Shown here: piece after piece, positions 16,778 through 26,383 of the stretch
Position numbering within the stretch: position 1 is the stretch's first letter
Layout: each line of letters begins with the position of its first letter
Assembly (NCBI RefSeq): GCF_003143935.1
Contig: NZ_QFRX01000001.1
Coordinates: 1,002,071 to 1,066,070 of the forward strand
Direction of reading: 5' to 3'
Length of the DNA stretch: 64,000 bases
DNA from: Streptomyces sp. Act143
GTDB taxonomy: Bacteria > Actinomycetota > Actinomycetes > Streptomycetales > Streptomycetaceae
Translations under genes and position numbers: made by a program
The notes under the pieces: model-generated
Told to the model about the DNA's origin: nothing
Database searches by the model: none
What the model saw: the letters and a program-made list of their open reading frames with translations, nothing else

Positions 16778-17257
16778 ATGGTCGTGAAGGACGAGGAGCT
16801 GTCGTATCTGCGCCGCTGTGTGGAGCTGGCCGCCGAGGCGCTGGAGGCCGGGGACGAGCCGTTCGGCTCGGTCCTGGTGGGCGGGGACGGCACGGTGCTC
16901 GCCGAGGACCACAACCGGGTGGCCTCCGGGGACCGCACCCGGCACCCCGAGTTCGAGCTGGCGCGCTGGTCCGCGGCGCGTCTGACGCCCGAGGAACGGG
17001 CGGCGGCGACGGTGTACACCTCCGGCGAGCACTGCCCGATGTGCGCGGCGGCGCACGCCTGGGTGGGCCTCGGCCGCATCGTGTACGTGGCCTCGTCGGA
17101 GCAACTGGTCGGCTGGCTGCAGGAGTTGGGTGTGGCCCCGGCTCCGGTGCGCGCCCTGCCGGTCCGGGAGGTGGCTCCCGGCGTGGTCGTCGAGGGGCCG
17201 GTGCCGGAGCTCGCGGAGGAGGTGCACGCCCTGCACCGCCGTTTCCACCGGCGGTGA
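16778..17257 (+). CDS. Nucleoside/cytidine deaminase-like zinc enzyme
   Basis: The protein has 159 residues. The zinc site is HPEFELARW (His and Glu) followed by SGEHCPMCAAAH (CxxC), the CDA/tRNA-adenosine deaminase-like pattern. Here the usual HAE is HPE, as in guanine or other nucleoside deaminase relatives. GAGGAGGG at 16761-16768 supports ATG 16778 rather than an upstream in-frame ATG. The likely role is hydrolytic deamination of a base or nucleoside. Confidence 0.88.
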   Translation: MVVKDEELSYLRRCVELAAEALEAGDEPFGSVLVGGDGTVLAEDHNRVASGDRTRHPEFELARWSAARLTPEERAAATVYTSGEHCPMCAAAHAWVGLGRIVYVASSEQLVGWLQELGVAPAPVRALPVREVAPGVVVEGPVPELAEEVHALHRRFHRR

Positions 17258-17366
17258 GGCCCGTGGGGTTCCGGATGCAGCCGTCCGGGTGGGGTGCCTA
17301 CGATCGGAAAGGATCCCGGACCAGGTAGGACGGCCCGGTCTCCTCCACCGGGGGAGGCGCTTGCCC

Positions 17367-19412
17367 TTGCTGCCGGCACATCGGCTGATGGCGGCCCACA
17401 TCACGACGGTCGCCGTCGCCACCCTCGTCCACCTGACGGTCCCCAGCGCCCGCACCTCGCTGTGGGCCGTCATCGGACTCGCCGGCGTCGCCGCCGTACT
17501 CGCCGGTAGCCTTCTGCACCGCCCCGCGCACCGCTGGCCCTGGTGGGTGCTGGCCGCCGGTCTGCTGACCTTCATCGCGGGCGACACGTACTACAACGTG
17601 ATGGAGACGTACTTCCACGCGGCCAACCCCTTCCCCTCCCCCGCGGACGCCTGCTACCTCGCGACCTATCCGCTCTTCGCGGTCGGCCTGTCCGGACTGG
17701 TGCGCCACCGCTGGTCGGGCCACGACCTGCCGAGTCTGCTGGACGCCCTGATCCTGACCAGCGGTCTCGCGCTGCCGGTGTGGGTGTACCTGGTCCAGCC
17801 GCTCACCGAGGTCGAGGGACTGACCTGGCAGCAGCGGGCGATCAGCGTCACCTATCCGCTCGGCGACGTCCTGGTGCTCGCCCTGCTGGCCCGGCTGCTG
17901 GCCCCGGGCCCGGTGGACGGCCCCAACCGGTCGGTGCAACTCCTGGTCGTCGGCACCGCGACGCTGCTGGGCTTCGACATCGCGTACGGCATCCTCCAGC
18001 TGAACCTGATGTGGGAGACCGGCACGCTGCTGGACACGGGGTGGATCGTCTTCTACACGGCGTGGGGACTGGCCGCGCTGCATCCCTCGATGGTGGCGCT
18101 GACCGCGACCGCACCGCAGCAGGTGTCCCTCCTCCCCCGGCCGCGCCGACTGGTCATGCTGACCGTCGCGACCCTCGTCGCGCCCGGCATCCTGCTGTAC
18201 GAGGGGCTGAGCGGCTCACCCCACCACGCCTCCGTGATCGCCGCCTTCTCCAGCGTGCTGTTCCTGCTGGTCATCCTGCGTCTGGCGGGCATCGTCGTGG
18301 TGCACCGCAAAGCGGTGGCGCGGGAGCTGGCGCTGCGCCGTGCGGGAGCGTCGCTGGTCTCGGCGGTGCGGCTGGAGGAGGTGGCCCGGTCCTGTGAGGC
18401 GGCCGTCGACACGCTGCTCGGTCCCACGGTCCGCCACCGCACGCTGCTGCTGTCCGCCGGCCGGGCCGCGGAGTTCACGCCGGGCGGCAGTCGCATGGTG
18501 CCCCGCGCCGAGCTCGGTCCCGACCTCGCCGACGACCTCGGGACCCTGCCCGCCGTCCTGGCCTACCCGATGACACCGCCCGACCGTCCCGCCGCCCAGG
18601 TCCCGGGGGTCCTGCTGGTCGCGGGACCGTCCGAGCCGCTCCACGAGACCCGGGCCTCGCTGGAGATCCTCGCCTCCCACGCGGGCCTGGCCGTCGAGCG
18701 GGTCGCGCTGCGCCAGGAGATCGTCCGCCGGGAGAGCGAGGCGTACTTCCGCACCCTCGTGCGGAACACCTCCGACGTCATCCTGATCGTCGAGGACGAC
18801 AACACCGTCCGCTACGCCAGCCCGTCCGCCGCCTCCGTCTTCGGCGACACGGATCTCGTCGGGGCCTCGCTGCCCGGGCTGGTGGACCCCCGCGACCGGA
18901 GCCGGGCGGCCCGGGAGCTCGACGCCGTACGGGAGAGCGGGCCGCGCGCCACCCACGACCACTGGTGGGTGCGGCACCGGGAGGGCCGGGTCGAGGTGGA
19001 GGTGCGGTGCAGCGACTTCCGGGACGAGCGCACCGTGGCCGGGCTCGTGGTCACCCTGCGCGATGTGACCGAGCAGCGGCGTCTGGAGCACGAGCTGACC
19101 CAGCGGGCCTTCCACGACTCCCTGACCGGGCTGCCCAACCGCACGCTGCTCCTGGAACGCATCGAGCGGGCGCTGCTGCGCGGCCGCCGCGAGGGCTCCC
19201 TGACCTGTCTGCTCTTCGTCGACCTGGACGACTTCAAGCAGGTCAACGACACCCTCGGACACTTGGCGGGAGACCATCTGCTGATGGCCGTCGGCAGCCG
19301 GCTGGCCAAGGCGCTGCGGCGCACCGACACGGCCGCCCGGCTGGGCGGTTCGCGCCCGGCGAGATCGCCCGGTCGGTGGAGTTCGGCGCCGGGCCCAATC
19401 TCTACCCGCTGA
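17367..19412 (+). pseudogene. Truncated membrane PAS-GGDEF protein (diguanylate cyclase lost at the GG of GGDEF)
   Basis: The N-terminal about 310 residues hold eight or more membrane helices. A GAF-like stretch, a PAS domain (SEAYFRTLVRNTSDVILIVEDD) and the first half of a GGDEF domain (DSLTGLPNRTLLLERI, LLFVDLDDFKQVNDTLGH, RRTDTAARLGG) follow. Directly after LGG the DEF and the rest of the domain are gone. About 20 unrelated codons lead to a stop at 19412. Without the GGDEF active site and the usual EAL partner it cannot make or degrade c-di-GMP. Start choice is uncertain: TTG 17361, TTG 17367 or ATG 17388. The break is at about 19348. Confidence 0.88.
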
Positions 19413-19954
19413 TCCTCGCCTCCGCGGCCGGCCGCCGTATCGAGGCCGTGGAGGCGGGGGCCGGCAACATCGCCTATCTGGAACGGCAGATCGTGTGCGG
19501 GCCGGAGGCGAGCTGGCTGCCCTTCCACGCGCTGTGCCGGCGGCTCAACCCCGAGCTGCCCTCGACGCCGGCCCGGTCGCTGGCGCGGGTGCACGTCGTC
19601 CACCAGGATGTCCGCACCCTCGAACGGGGCGGATACGGGCTCGCGTCCATGCACTTCGTCGCGGAGGGCGCCACCGAGGACCGCGAGGAGTTCGCGGACT
19701 TCTGCCGGGCGTTCGCGCGGTGCGTGCGGCCGGGCGGCCATCTGGTGGCGGCGTTCATGGAGAACATGCCGACGTACCGGATCGGGCCGGCGTCGAGATG
19801 GCCGGGCTGCCCGGTGGACCCGGCCACGGTCGAAGCCGTATTCGCGCCGCTGACCCGCGACTTGACGGTCCGTCATATCGACCGGGATCCGACGCTGCCG
19901 GATTACGGCGACTCGGGGATGGTGCTGCTGACGGCCACCGTGGCGCCCTCGTGA
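19349..19954 (+). pseudogene. 3' fragment of a class I SAM-dependent methyltransferase
   Basis: In the frame shifted relative to the GGDEF gene, 201 codons read as a Rossmann methyltransferase. They include the SAM loop SVEFGAGPNLYPLILAS, an acidic strand end IEAVEAG and CVRPGGHLVAAFMEN. The C-terminal half resembles NNMT/PNMT-like methyltransferases, with the final strands ending at 19954. There is no start codon or ribosome site before the junction, and the N-terminal part of the fold is missing. It therefore looks like the surviving end of a gene cut by a deletion. Confidence 0.8.
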
Positions 19955-19963
19955 ACACGGCGG

Positions 19964-19995
19964 AGGCCCCGCCGGTCGCCATTCCGGCAGGGCCT
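19964..19995. terminator. Stem-loop terminator between convergent genes
   Basis: AGGCCCCGCCGG (19964-19975) pairs with CCGGCAGGGCCT (19984-19995) with one mismatch and an 8-base loop. It lies between the methyltransferase remnant and the convergent chaplin gene. Confidence 0.65.
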
Positions 19996-20020
19996 TCCGT
20001 CGTCCTCCTGAGGAGGGGGA

Positions 20021-20680
20021 TCAGCGCTCCGTCCCGGGGCGGAAGCGCCGGTACAGCGCCGCCCCGCCGAGCAGCAGCGCGGCGCTGCCCGCCGCGGCCG
20101 GGAGCGTCAGGTCGGTGCCGGTGCGGGCGAGGGAGGCCACGGGCAGCCGGGGTGCGGGCGCGGTGGCCTTGGGGCCGGGGTGCGCCTCGGGCGGTGCGGG
20201 CGGCTTCGGGGCCGGGTGCCGGGGGGTCTCACCGGGAGCGTCGCCGGGTTCGTCGCCGGAGGTGTTGACGGACTCGTTGCCGGTGGCCGGGTTGCCGACG
20301 CCGACCACGTCGACGCTGTTGCCGGTGACGTTCACGGGGAGGTGGACGGGGAGCTGGACGCCGTTGCCGGAGATCACCCCGGGCGAGCCCTCCTCGTCGC
20401 CCCGGGCCGCGGCGCCCGCCGGTGCGGGGGAGCCGCCTGCGCCCTCGTCGGCGCAGCGGTTGCCCGCGGCCGGGTTGAGGAGCCCCACCACGTTCACGGT
20501 GTTGCCGCACACGTCGACCGGTACGTGGACCGGCAGCTGGATCGTGTTGCCGGAGACCGCACCGGGCGAGTCGGCCGCGGCACCGTCCGCCGCCGAGTCG
20601 GCGAACGCCGGCATCGTCACGGCCATGGCGCCGGACACCGCGGCGACGGCGATCACACCGTTTCGGGTAACCCGTTTCAT
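20021..20680 (-). CDS. Long chaplin with sortase-type C-terminal signal
   Basis: The protein has 219 residues: a Sec signal (1-27) and two chaplin domains at about 38-77 and 98-137 (the GNTIQLPVHVPVDVCGN pattern). A Pro/Ala spacer follows, then LARTG (184-188), a hydrophobic helix and RRFRPGTER. The C-terminus matches class E sortase anchoring. Long chaplins coat aerial hyphae and hold short chaplins. The first domain has both cysteines (C58, C76); in the second both are absent (VNVTGNSVDVVG, GNESVN). The ATG is at 20680, with a leader hairpin at 20707-20722. Confidence 0.92.
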   Translation of the reverse strand: MKRVTRNGVIAVAAVSGAMAVTMPAFADSAADGAAADSPGAVSGNTIQLPVHVPVDVCGNTVNVVGLLNPAAGNRCADEGAGGSPAPAGAAARGDEEGSPGVISGNGVQLPVHLPVNVTGNSVDVVGVGNPATGNESVNTSGDEPGDAPGETPRHPAPKPPAPPEAHPGPKATAPAPRLPVASLARTGTDLTLPAAAGSAALLLGGAALYRRFRPGTER

Positions 20681-20706
20681 AGGTTCCCTGCCTTCCAGAC
20701 TTGGTC

Positions 20707-20722
20707 GCGGGCGTTCGCCCGC
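20707..20722 (-). promoter_or_regulatory. Compact hairpin in the chaplin leader
   Basis: GCGGGCG-TT-CGCCCGC is a perfect 7-bp inverted repeat with a 2-base centre, 27-42 bp upstream of the chaplin ATG. It may be an operator or a leader hairpin. The remainder of the 271-bp gap to 20951 shows no gene and should hold both divergent promoters. Confidence 0.4.
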
Positions 20723-20951
20723 ACCGGATAAAACGCAGGCGAACCATCCGAGTTATGGCTTATCGGCCTTTCACCCCATCGAGCGGCATGGTTGTCGAAC
20801 TGGCAGTAAAACCGTCGAATGCACATGGAGCGGCGCAGGATAAGGCATTTCATATGATCCCGCCCGCCCGGAGGCGCCCCTTCCGGGGGCCGCCTATCGT
20901 GAGCGTGGGTGCCGCTCTCCCGGTCCGCGACGGGCGCCCTTGGAGGCATCG

Positions 20952-22553
20952 ATGCTGGCCAAGCTGTCTGGGCGGCCCCGGCTCCGGCGCTGCGCGCTCG
21001 CCGGAGCGGTCGGCCTGACGCTGCTGGGCGCGGGACTGCCGACGGTGACCGCGGACAAGGACAAGCCGGACCTCTCGCGGTTCTACGACCAGAAGGTCAC
21101 ATGGTCCAAGTGCGCGGGCCTGGAGGCGCCCAAGGACCTTCAGTGCGGCAAGGTGACCGTCCCCCTGGACTACTCCGCGCCCGCGTCCGGCACGCTGGAA
21201 CTGGCCCTGGCCCGCTACCGGGCCACGGGGAGGCCTCGGGGTTCGGTGCTGCTGAACTTCGGCGGTCCGGGCGGCGCCGGCGTCAGCGAACTCGCCGCCG
21301 GAGGCGACGAGTTCATGGGGCTGACCAAGGGCTACGACGTGGTGTCCTTCGATCCGCGCGGCGTCGGCCGGTCCTCGCCGGTCAGTTGCGGGGACGGCGC
21401 CGACCAGGCGCTGGCGGCGACGGACGACGGTTCCGAGGTGAGCGACGACCCGCGATCCGTGCTCACGCAGTTGAGGAAGGCCGCCGCCGCGTGCGCCGAG
21501 CACTCCGGCCCCGTCCTGCCCCACATCGGCACGGTGAACGCCGCCCGCGACCTCGATGTGATGCGTCAGGTCCTCGGCGACAAGAAGCTCAACTACCTCG
21601 GCTTCTCCTACGGAACCCGGCTCGGCGCGGTGTACGCGGCCCAGTTCCCCAAGAGGGTCGGCCGGTTGGTGCTCGACGGCGTCGACACACTGACCGAGCC
21701 CATGCCCGAGCAGGCGCTCGTGGGAGCCGAGGGCCAGCAGAAGGCGCTGGACGACTTCGTCGACTGGTGCGCCGACGACATCGCCTGTCCGTTCGGTCAG
21801 GACACACGCTCCGCCCGGGAACAGGTCGTACGGCTGATCGACTCGCTCGACGAGGACCCGGTGCCGACCGACTGGGGCGGCACCTTCTCCGGCCAGGATC
21901 TCGTCGGCGCCCTCTCGCAGGCCCTCTACAGCAGGGAGCTGTGGCCGTCCCTGGAGCGGGCCGTCGCCCAGCTCGTCGAGGACGGCGACACGCGGGGCGT
22001 CCTGAGCTTCTCGGGCGGCGGCTACGCGCTGCCGCGCCGGGCGGCCGGCGACGACGGACACGACGACAGCGAGGGTCAGCTCGCCGACCAGGAGGACGTC
22101 CCGCTGGACAACCTGCCGGCCGCGCTCATGGCGATCAACTGCGCGGACGACCCCGATCGCCCCACCGCCGACGAGATCACCCGGAACCTCGGCCGGCTGC
22201 GCGCCGAGTACGAGCAGGTCTCCCCCGTCTTCGGCCGCTACCGCCTGACCGAGGTGCTGATGTGCTACGGCCGCCCCAAGGGCACCGACTACATCCGCAC
22301 GCACGTACGGGACGTCGACGGCCCGAAGATGCTCCTCGTCGGCACCCGCGGCGACCCTGCGACGCCGTACCGCTGGACCGTGGAGACCGCGAAGCGGCTG
22401 GGCGACGCGGCCGTGGTGCTGGACAACAAGGGCGACGGCCACACCGGGTACGGCTCCTCGACATGCGTGCAGCGCAAGGTGGACGCCTTCCTGCTCTACG
22501 GCTCCCTGCCGCCCAGCGGCAGCTCCTGCGGGCCGGAGGACGACGACCGCTGA
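20952..22553 (+). CDS. Secreted alpha/beta hydrolase, tripeptidyl aminopeptidase (TAP) family
   Basis: The protein has 533 residues with a signal segment of about 35. It has the alpha/beta hydrolase fold with oxyanion region NFGGPGGAGVS and FDPRGVGRSSPV. The nucleophile elbow is GFSYGTRLG (S219), with the acid loop VGTRGDPATPY and catalytic His in DGHTGYG. The TAP-like C-terminal domain is present. Homologues release N-terminal peptides or hydrolyse esters outside the cell. GGAGG five bases before ATG 20952 fixes the start. Cysteine pairs (WSKCAGL...QCGK, YGSSTCVQ...SSCGP) suggest disulfides. Confidence 0.9.
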   Translation: MLAKLSGRPRLRRCALAGAVGLTLLGAGLPTVTADKDKPDLSRFYDQKVTWSKCAGLEAPKDLQCGKVTVPLDYSAPASGTLELALARYRATGRPRGSVLLNFGGPGGAGVSELAAGGDEFMGLTKGYDVVSFDPRGVGRSSPVSCGDGADQALAATDDGSEVSDDPRSVLTQLRKAAAACAEHSGPVLPHIGTVNAARDLDVMRQVLGDKKLNYLGFSYGTRLGAVYAAQFPKRVGRLVLDGVDTLTEPMPEQALVGAEGQQKALDDFVDWCADDIACPFGQDTRSAREQVVRLIDSLDEDPVPTDWGGTFSGQDLVGALSQALYSRELWPSLERAVAQLVEDGDTRGVLSFSGGGYALPRRAAGDDGHDDSEGQLADQEDVPLDNLPAALMAINCADDPDRPTADEITRNLGRLRAEYEQVSPVFGRYRLTEVLMCYGRPKGTDYIRTHVRDVDGPKMLLVGTRGDPATPYRWTVETAKRLGDAAVVLDNKGDGHTGYGSSTCVQRKVDAFLLYGSLPPSGSSCGPEDDDR

Positions 22554-22590
22554 GCCGTTGTGATCCGTGGCGAGCCGTCGTCGGCAGGTC

Positions 22591-22640
22591 CCGCGGGAGG
22601 TCGCGGGAGGCCCCGGGAGGCCCCGGGAGGCCCCGGGAGG
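22591..22640. repeat. Decamer tandem repeat, five units
   Basis: Five consecutive 10-mers end in CGGGAGG: CCGCGGGAGG, TCGCGGGAGG and then three identical CCCCGGGAGG. They fill the gap between the hydrolase stop and the convergent MarR stop at 22642. The identical copies suggest recent slippage; no function is evident. Confidence 0.85.
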
Positions 22641-22641
22641 T

Positions 22642-23070
22642 TCATGCCTCCCAGTGGGCCAGCTGCCGCAGGGCGTGCGCGGCCCGGCCGAACCCGTCGT
22701 CGCCGAGCACGCCACGCAGTTCGGCGTTGAAACGGTCGATCTCCGGCTGCGCCGCCGTCAGTGCCGCCTCCCCCGCCTCGGTCAACTCCAGCACCACGGC
22801 CCGGTGTTCGCGCGGATGCGCCGACTTCGCGACGAGTCCGGCCGCGGTGAGCCGGGCGACCAGCGCGGTGACCGCCGACTCGCGCAGTCCGAGTGTGCGG
22901 GCCAGCTGCTGCTGGGTCTGGCGAGGCCGGTCGCGCACCGCGAACAGGGCGCCGAGCTGGGCCGTGGTCACCCCCGCGGCGGCCAGGCAGCGCCGGTCCG
23001 CGCTGGTGCGCAGACGGTGGGCCGCCCGCTGGAGGAGGAAGTAGAGGCGCAGGTCGGGCTCGGCGGGCAT
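22642..23070 (-). CDS. MarR-family transcriptional regulator
   Basis: The protein has 142 residues starting at ATG 23070 (MPAEPDLRLYFLLQRAAHRLR). The winged helix is ...QQQLARTLGLRESAVTALVARLTAAGLVAKSAHPREHRAVVLELTEAG, a textbook MarR core with dimerisation helices at both ends. It diverges from a thioesterase gene 67 bp away across a perfect 24-bp palindrome. It is therefore likely to repress both itself and the thioesterase, in response to an unknown ligand, perhaps an aromatic or acyl compound. Confidence 0.9.
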   Translation of the reverse strand: MPAEPDLRLYFLLQRAAHRLRTSADRRCLAAAGVTTAQLGALFAVRDRPRQTQQQLARTLGLRESAVTALVARLTAAGLVAKSAHPREHRAVVLELTEAGEAALTAAQPEIDRFNAELRGVLGDDGFGRAAHALRQLAHWEA

Positions 23071-23106
23071 GGGCCGATGTTGACAGAGGACACCCGCTCG
23101 CGCCAC

Positions 23107-23130
23107 CCTCACTTCACTGATGAAGTGAGG
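23107..23130. promoter_or_regulatory. Perfect palindromic operator in the MarR/thioesterase divergent promoter
   Basis: CCTCACTTCA (23107-23116) and TGAAGTGAGG (23121-23130) are perfect complements around CTGA. The right arm includes the GAGG likely to serve as the ribosome site of the gene starting at 23138. Bound repressor would block both promoters and translation initiation. Confidence 0.8.
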
Positions 23131-23137
23131 TGACGGG

Positions 23138-23572
23138 GTGAGCGGCACGATGGATCTGGAGCTGGCGCGGAAGGTCCTCGGGGAACAGCCCTTCAGCAGG
23201 CTGCTGGGCGCCCGGGTGACGGCCTTCGGGGACGGCGAGGCGGCCCTGGAGCTGGACATCCGTGAGGAACTGCTCCAGCAGTACGGCTTCGTCCACGGCG
23301 GAGTGCTCTCCTACGCCGCCGACAACACCCTCACGCTCGCCGCGGCGACCGTCGCCGGTGCGGGGCTGATCACGTCCGGGTTCACCATCGACTACCTGCG
23401 TCCGGCGACGGGCGCCGTCCTGCGCGCGCACGGCCAAGTGGTGCGGGCCGGCCGCACCCGGGTCGTGACCCGTTGCGACGTCGTGACGGTGGACGACGCA
23501 GGGACGGAGACCCTGTGCGCGGTGGCGCAGGGGAACATCGCCGTGCTCGAAGCGCCGGGCGGGAAGGCCTAG
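23138..23572 (+). CDS. PaaI-family hotdog-fold thioesterase
   Basis: The protein has 144 residues. The hotdog signature YGFVHGGVLSYAADNTLTLAAATVAG contains the HGG motif, with FTIDYLRPATG at the mid-strand position. The family hydrolyses acyl- or aryl-CoA thioesters. Start is GTG 23138 (seven bases after GAGG) or ATG 23150. It is convergent with arcA, with one base between the stops. Control by the divergent MarR protein through the 23107-23130 palindrome is likely. Confidence 0.88.
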   Translation: MSGTMDLELARKVLGEQPFSRLLGARVTAFGDGEAALELDIREELLQQYGFVHGGVLSYAADNTLTLAAATVAGAGLITSGFTIDYLRPATGAVLRAHGQVVRAGRTRVVTRCDVVTVDDAGTETLCAVAQGNIAVLEAPGGKA

Positions 23573-23573
23573 T

Positions 23574-24833
23574 TCAGAACTCGACCGGGTCCCGCACGAT
23601 CGGGCAGGTCATGCAGTGGCCGCCGCCCCGGCCGCGGCCCAGTTCCGCGCCGACGATGGTGATCACCTCGATGCCGGCCTTGCGCAGCAGGGTGTTGGTC
23701 TGGGTGTTGCGGTCGTAGGTGAACACCACGCCGGGCTCCAGGGCGACCGCGTTGTTGCCGCTGTCCCACTGCTGGCGCTCGGAGGCGTAGGCGTCCCCGC
23801 CGGTCTCCACGACCCGCAGTCCGGGCAGGCCGAGCGCCTTGGCGACGACGTCCACGAAGGGGGTCGAGCCCTCGTCGACGAGTTCGATGCCGGGCGCCTT
23901 GTCGCTGGGCCGCAGGGAGAAGGTGTGGACGCCGTCCATGATGGTCGGGTACAGGGTGACCAGGTCACGGTCGGCGAAGGTGAAGACGGTGTCGAGGTGC
24001 ATCGCGGAGCGCAGCTTCGGCATCCCGGCGACGATGACGTGCTCGGCGGCACCGTTCTTGAACAGCGCCGCGGCCACCTGGGTGATGGCCTGGCGCGAGG
24101 TGCGCTCGCTCATGCCCATCAGGACCACGCCGTTGCCGACCGGCATGATGTCCCCGCCCTCGAACGTGGCCTGGCCCCAGTCGAGTTCGGGGTCGCCCCA
24201 CCAGACGGTGGAGCCCACGTAGTCGGGGTGGAAGCTGTAGACCGCCTTCATCAGCAGCGTCTCGTCGTGCCGGGCGGGCCAGTACAGCGGGTTGAGCGTG
24301 AGGCCGCCGTAGAGCCAGCACGTGGTGTCGCGGGTGTAGAGGGTGTTGGGCAGCGGCGGCATCAAGTACTCGCGTACGCCGGTCGATTCGCGGGCGAGTT
24401 CCAGGTAGCCGGAGCGGAAGTCCTCGGGCAGGTCGGTGGTGGCCAGGCCGCCGATCAGGTACTTGGCGAGCCGTTCGGGTTCGAGGGACTCCAGGTAGGC
24501 GCGGGTGGCGTCGACGAGGCCGAGGCCGACCTCGTTGGCGACGATCTTCCGGTCCAGGAGCCAGTCCCGGGCGCCCGGCACGGCCATGGTCTGGGCGAGC
24601 AGATCGTGCAACTCGACCACGTCGACGTCGCGTTCGCGCAGCTTGTTCACGAAGTCGGCGTGGTCGCGCTGGGCGTTCTCCACCCACATGACGTCGTCGA
24701 AGAGCAGATCGTCGGAGTTGGTGGGGGTGAGCCTGCGGTGGGCGAGTCCGGGTGCGCAGACCAGCACCTTGCGGAGTCTGCCGACCTCGGAGTGGACGCC
24801 GTACGCGGGACGGGTGTCTTGACTACTGGTCAC
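23574..24833 (-). CDS. arcA: Arginine deiminase
   Basis: The protein has 419 residues, the standard length. It has the guanidino-group-modifying motifs [39 protein letters not shown] and [13 protein letters not shown]. The catalytic cysteine is C407 in [12 protein letters not shown]. The enzyme converts L-arginine to citrulline and ammonia. It lies 19 bp downstream of an arginine/ornithine-type antiporter on the same strand. No ornithine carbamoyltransferase (arcB) or carbamate kinase (arcC) is adjacent, so energy recovery would need genes elsewhere; otherwise the pair serves alkalinisation or arginine use. Confidence 0.95.
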   Translation of the reverse strand: MTSSQDTRPAYGVHSEVGRLRKVLVCAPGLAHRRLTPTNSDDLLFDDVMWVENAQRDHADFVNKLRERDVDVVELHDLLAQTMAVPGARDWLLDRKIVANEVGLGLVDATRAYLESLEPERLAKYLIGGLATTDLPEDFRSGYLELARESTGVREYLMPPLPNTLYTRDTTCWLYGGLTLNPLYWPARHDETLLMKAVYSFHPDYVGSTVWWGDPELDWGQATFEGGDIMPVGNGVVLMGMSERTSRQAITQVAAALFKNGAAEHVIVAGMPKLRSAMHLDTVFTFADRDLVTLYPTIMDGVHTFSLRPSDKAPGIELVDEGSTPFVDVVAKALGLPGLRVVETGGDAYASERQQWDSGNNAVALEPGVVFTYDRNTQTNTLLRKAGIEVITIVGAELGRGRGGGHCMTCPIVRDPVEF

Positions 24834-24852
24834 GGTGCACCTTCCGGGGACT

Positions 24853-26271
24853 TCACAGGCTGATCCAGCCCAGTGCCAGGGCCACGATGCCGAGGACCGC
24901 GCCGGCCACCGACACGGCGAGGATGACGAACTCGCGTGGCGAGAAGGGCCGTCGGCCCTGCTCCCTGCGGGCCATCACGAACAGCACGCTGGCGGGGGCG
25001 TAGATGATGAAGGAGACGAGTACGAACTTGAGGCCGGCCGCGTAGATGAGGAACGCGGTGTAGAGGGTGGCGACGACGGCGATCACCAGCCGGCCCCGCG
25101 GCCCGCCCAGGCCGATCTTCACCGCGAAGGCCGCCGCCAGCAGGAACGGGATCAGGGTCAGCGCGCTGGTCAGGTCGAGGGCGAAGTTGAAGGCGTCGTC
25201 GGAGAACAGCGTGACGACCAGGACGATCTGGCTGAGCACGGTGGACATCACCAGCGCCGGCACCGGTACGTCGGCGGCGGTGGCGCGCTTGAGGAAGCGC
25301 GGCATGTCGTCGTCCTTGGCGGCCACGTACAGCACTTCGGCCGCCATCAGCGTCCAGGCCAGATAGGCGCCGAGCACGGAGACGATCAGGCCGACGCTGA
25401 CGAACACCTTGCCCCAGGTGCCGACCGCGTGCTCCAGCACCTCGGCCATGGAGGGCTGCCGCAGCTCGGCGATCTCCGCCATCGGCATCAGGCCGTACGA
25501 CACGATCGTCACCGACGCGAAGATCGCGAAGACGCTGACGAAACCGAGGATCGTGGCCCGCCCGACGTCCTCGCGGCGCCTGGCGTGCCGGGAGTAGACG
25601 CTCGCGCCCTCGACGCCGAGGAACACGAACACCGTGGCCAGCATGGTGCCCTTGACCTGGTTGAAGAGGGAGCCCGCGTAGTCGGCGCCGCCGAAGTTGT
25701 CGGCGAAGACGGCCGGCTTGAGGTAGAAGAGCGCGAGGATGACGAAGACGATGATCGGCACGACCTTGGCGACCGTGACGATGCGGTTGATCGCCGCCGC
25801 TTCCTTCACCCCCCGGCTGATCAGGGCGAAGAACAGCCAGAGCCCGATCGAGGACAGCACCACCGCGAGGACCGTGTCGCCGTCGCCGAGGGCGGGGGCG
25901 ATCGCGCCGATCGTCGACATGATCAGCACCCAGTACGTCACGTTGCCGACGCAGGCACTCGCCCAGTAGCCGAACGCCGAGAAGAAGCCCAGGTATTCAC
26001 CGAAACCGGCCTTGGCGTACGCGTACACACCCGCGTCCAGGTCGGGCCTGCGCACCGCGAGCGTCTGGAAGACGAAGGCGAGCATCAGCATGCCGGTGCC
26101 GGCCACGGCCCAGGCGATCAGGGCACCGGCCACGCCGGTCTCCTGCGCGAACCGGCGCGGCAGGGAGAACACGCCGGCGCCCACCATCGAGCCGACCACC
26201 ATGGTGGTCAGCGTCGGCAGCGACAGTTTCGCGGCGGGGGGCGACTGGGTCTTGGTGTCGGCCTGACTCAT
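24853..26271 (-). CDS. arcD: APC-superfamily basic amino acid antiporter (arginine/ornithine type)
   Basis: The protein has 472 residues with about 12-13 membrane helices. It opens with [29 protein letters not shown], the GSMVGAG loop of basic amino acid/polyamine antiporters. The following [30 protein letters not shown] is the conserved TM6-loop signature. It is upstream of arcA in the same operon, so arginine-in/ornithine-or-citrulline-out exchange is the natural inference. The 112-bp region in front (26272-26383) holds the divergent promoters; I see no clear operator there. Confidence 0.9.
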   Translation of the reverse strand: MSQADTKTQSPPAAKLSLPTLTTMVVGSMVGAGVFSLPRRFAQETGVAGALIAWAVAGTGMLMLAFVFQTLAVRRPDLDAGVYAYAKAGFGEYLGFFSAFGYWASACVGNVTYWVLIMSTIGAIAPALGDGDTVLAVVLSSIGLWLFFALISRGVKEAAAINRIVTVAKVVPIIVFVILALFYLKPAVFADNFGGADYAGSLFNQVKGTMLATVFVFLGVEGASVYSRHARRREDVGRATILGFVSVFAIFASVTIVSYGLMPMAEIAELRQPSMAEVLEHAVGTWGKVFVSVGLIVSVLGAYLAWTLMAAEVLYVAAKDDDMPRFLKRATAADVPVPALVMSTVLSQIVLVVTLFSDDAFNFALDLTSALTLIPFLLAAAFAVKIGLGGPRGRLVIAVVATLYTAFLIYAAGLKFVLVSFIIYAPASVLFVMARREQGRRPFSPREFVILAVSVAGAVLGIVALALGWISL

Positions 26272-26383
26272 CGGAGACCTACCGTCATGAGGAGACCCAA
26301 GCGACGCTAACAGCGAAATGTTCTGATTGCCTGACTTCGTTGCCCCTAATGCCCTATCCGGCGATCAGTCCTATCGTGCTGAT

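Noticed and set aside
19330..19420. Single-base frameshift in an intact GGDEF gene
   Set aside because: No frame after 19349 encodes DEF or the rest of a GGDEF domain; the sequence is methyltransferase-like.
22591..22640. CRISPR-like spacing
   Set aside because: Units are only 10 bp with no spacers; it is a simple tandem repeat.
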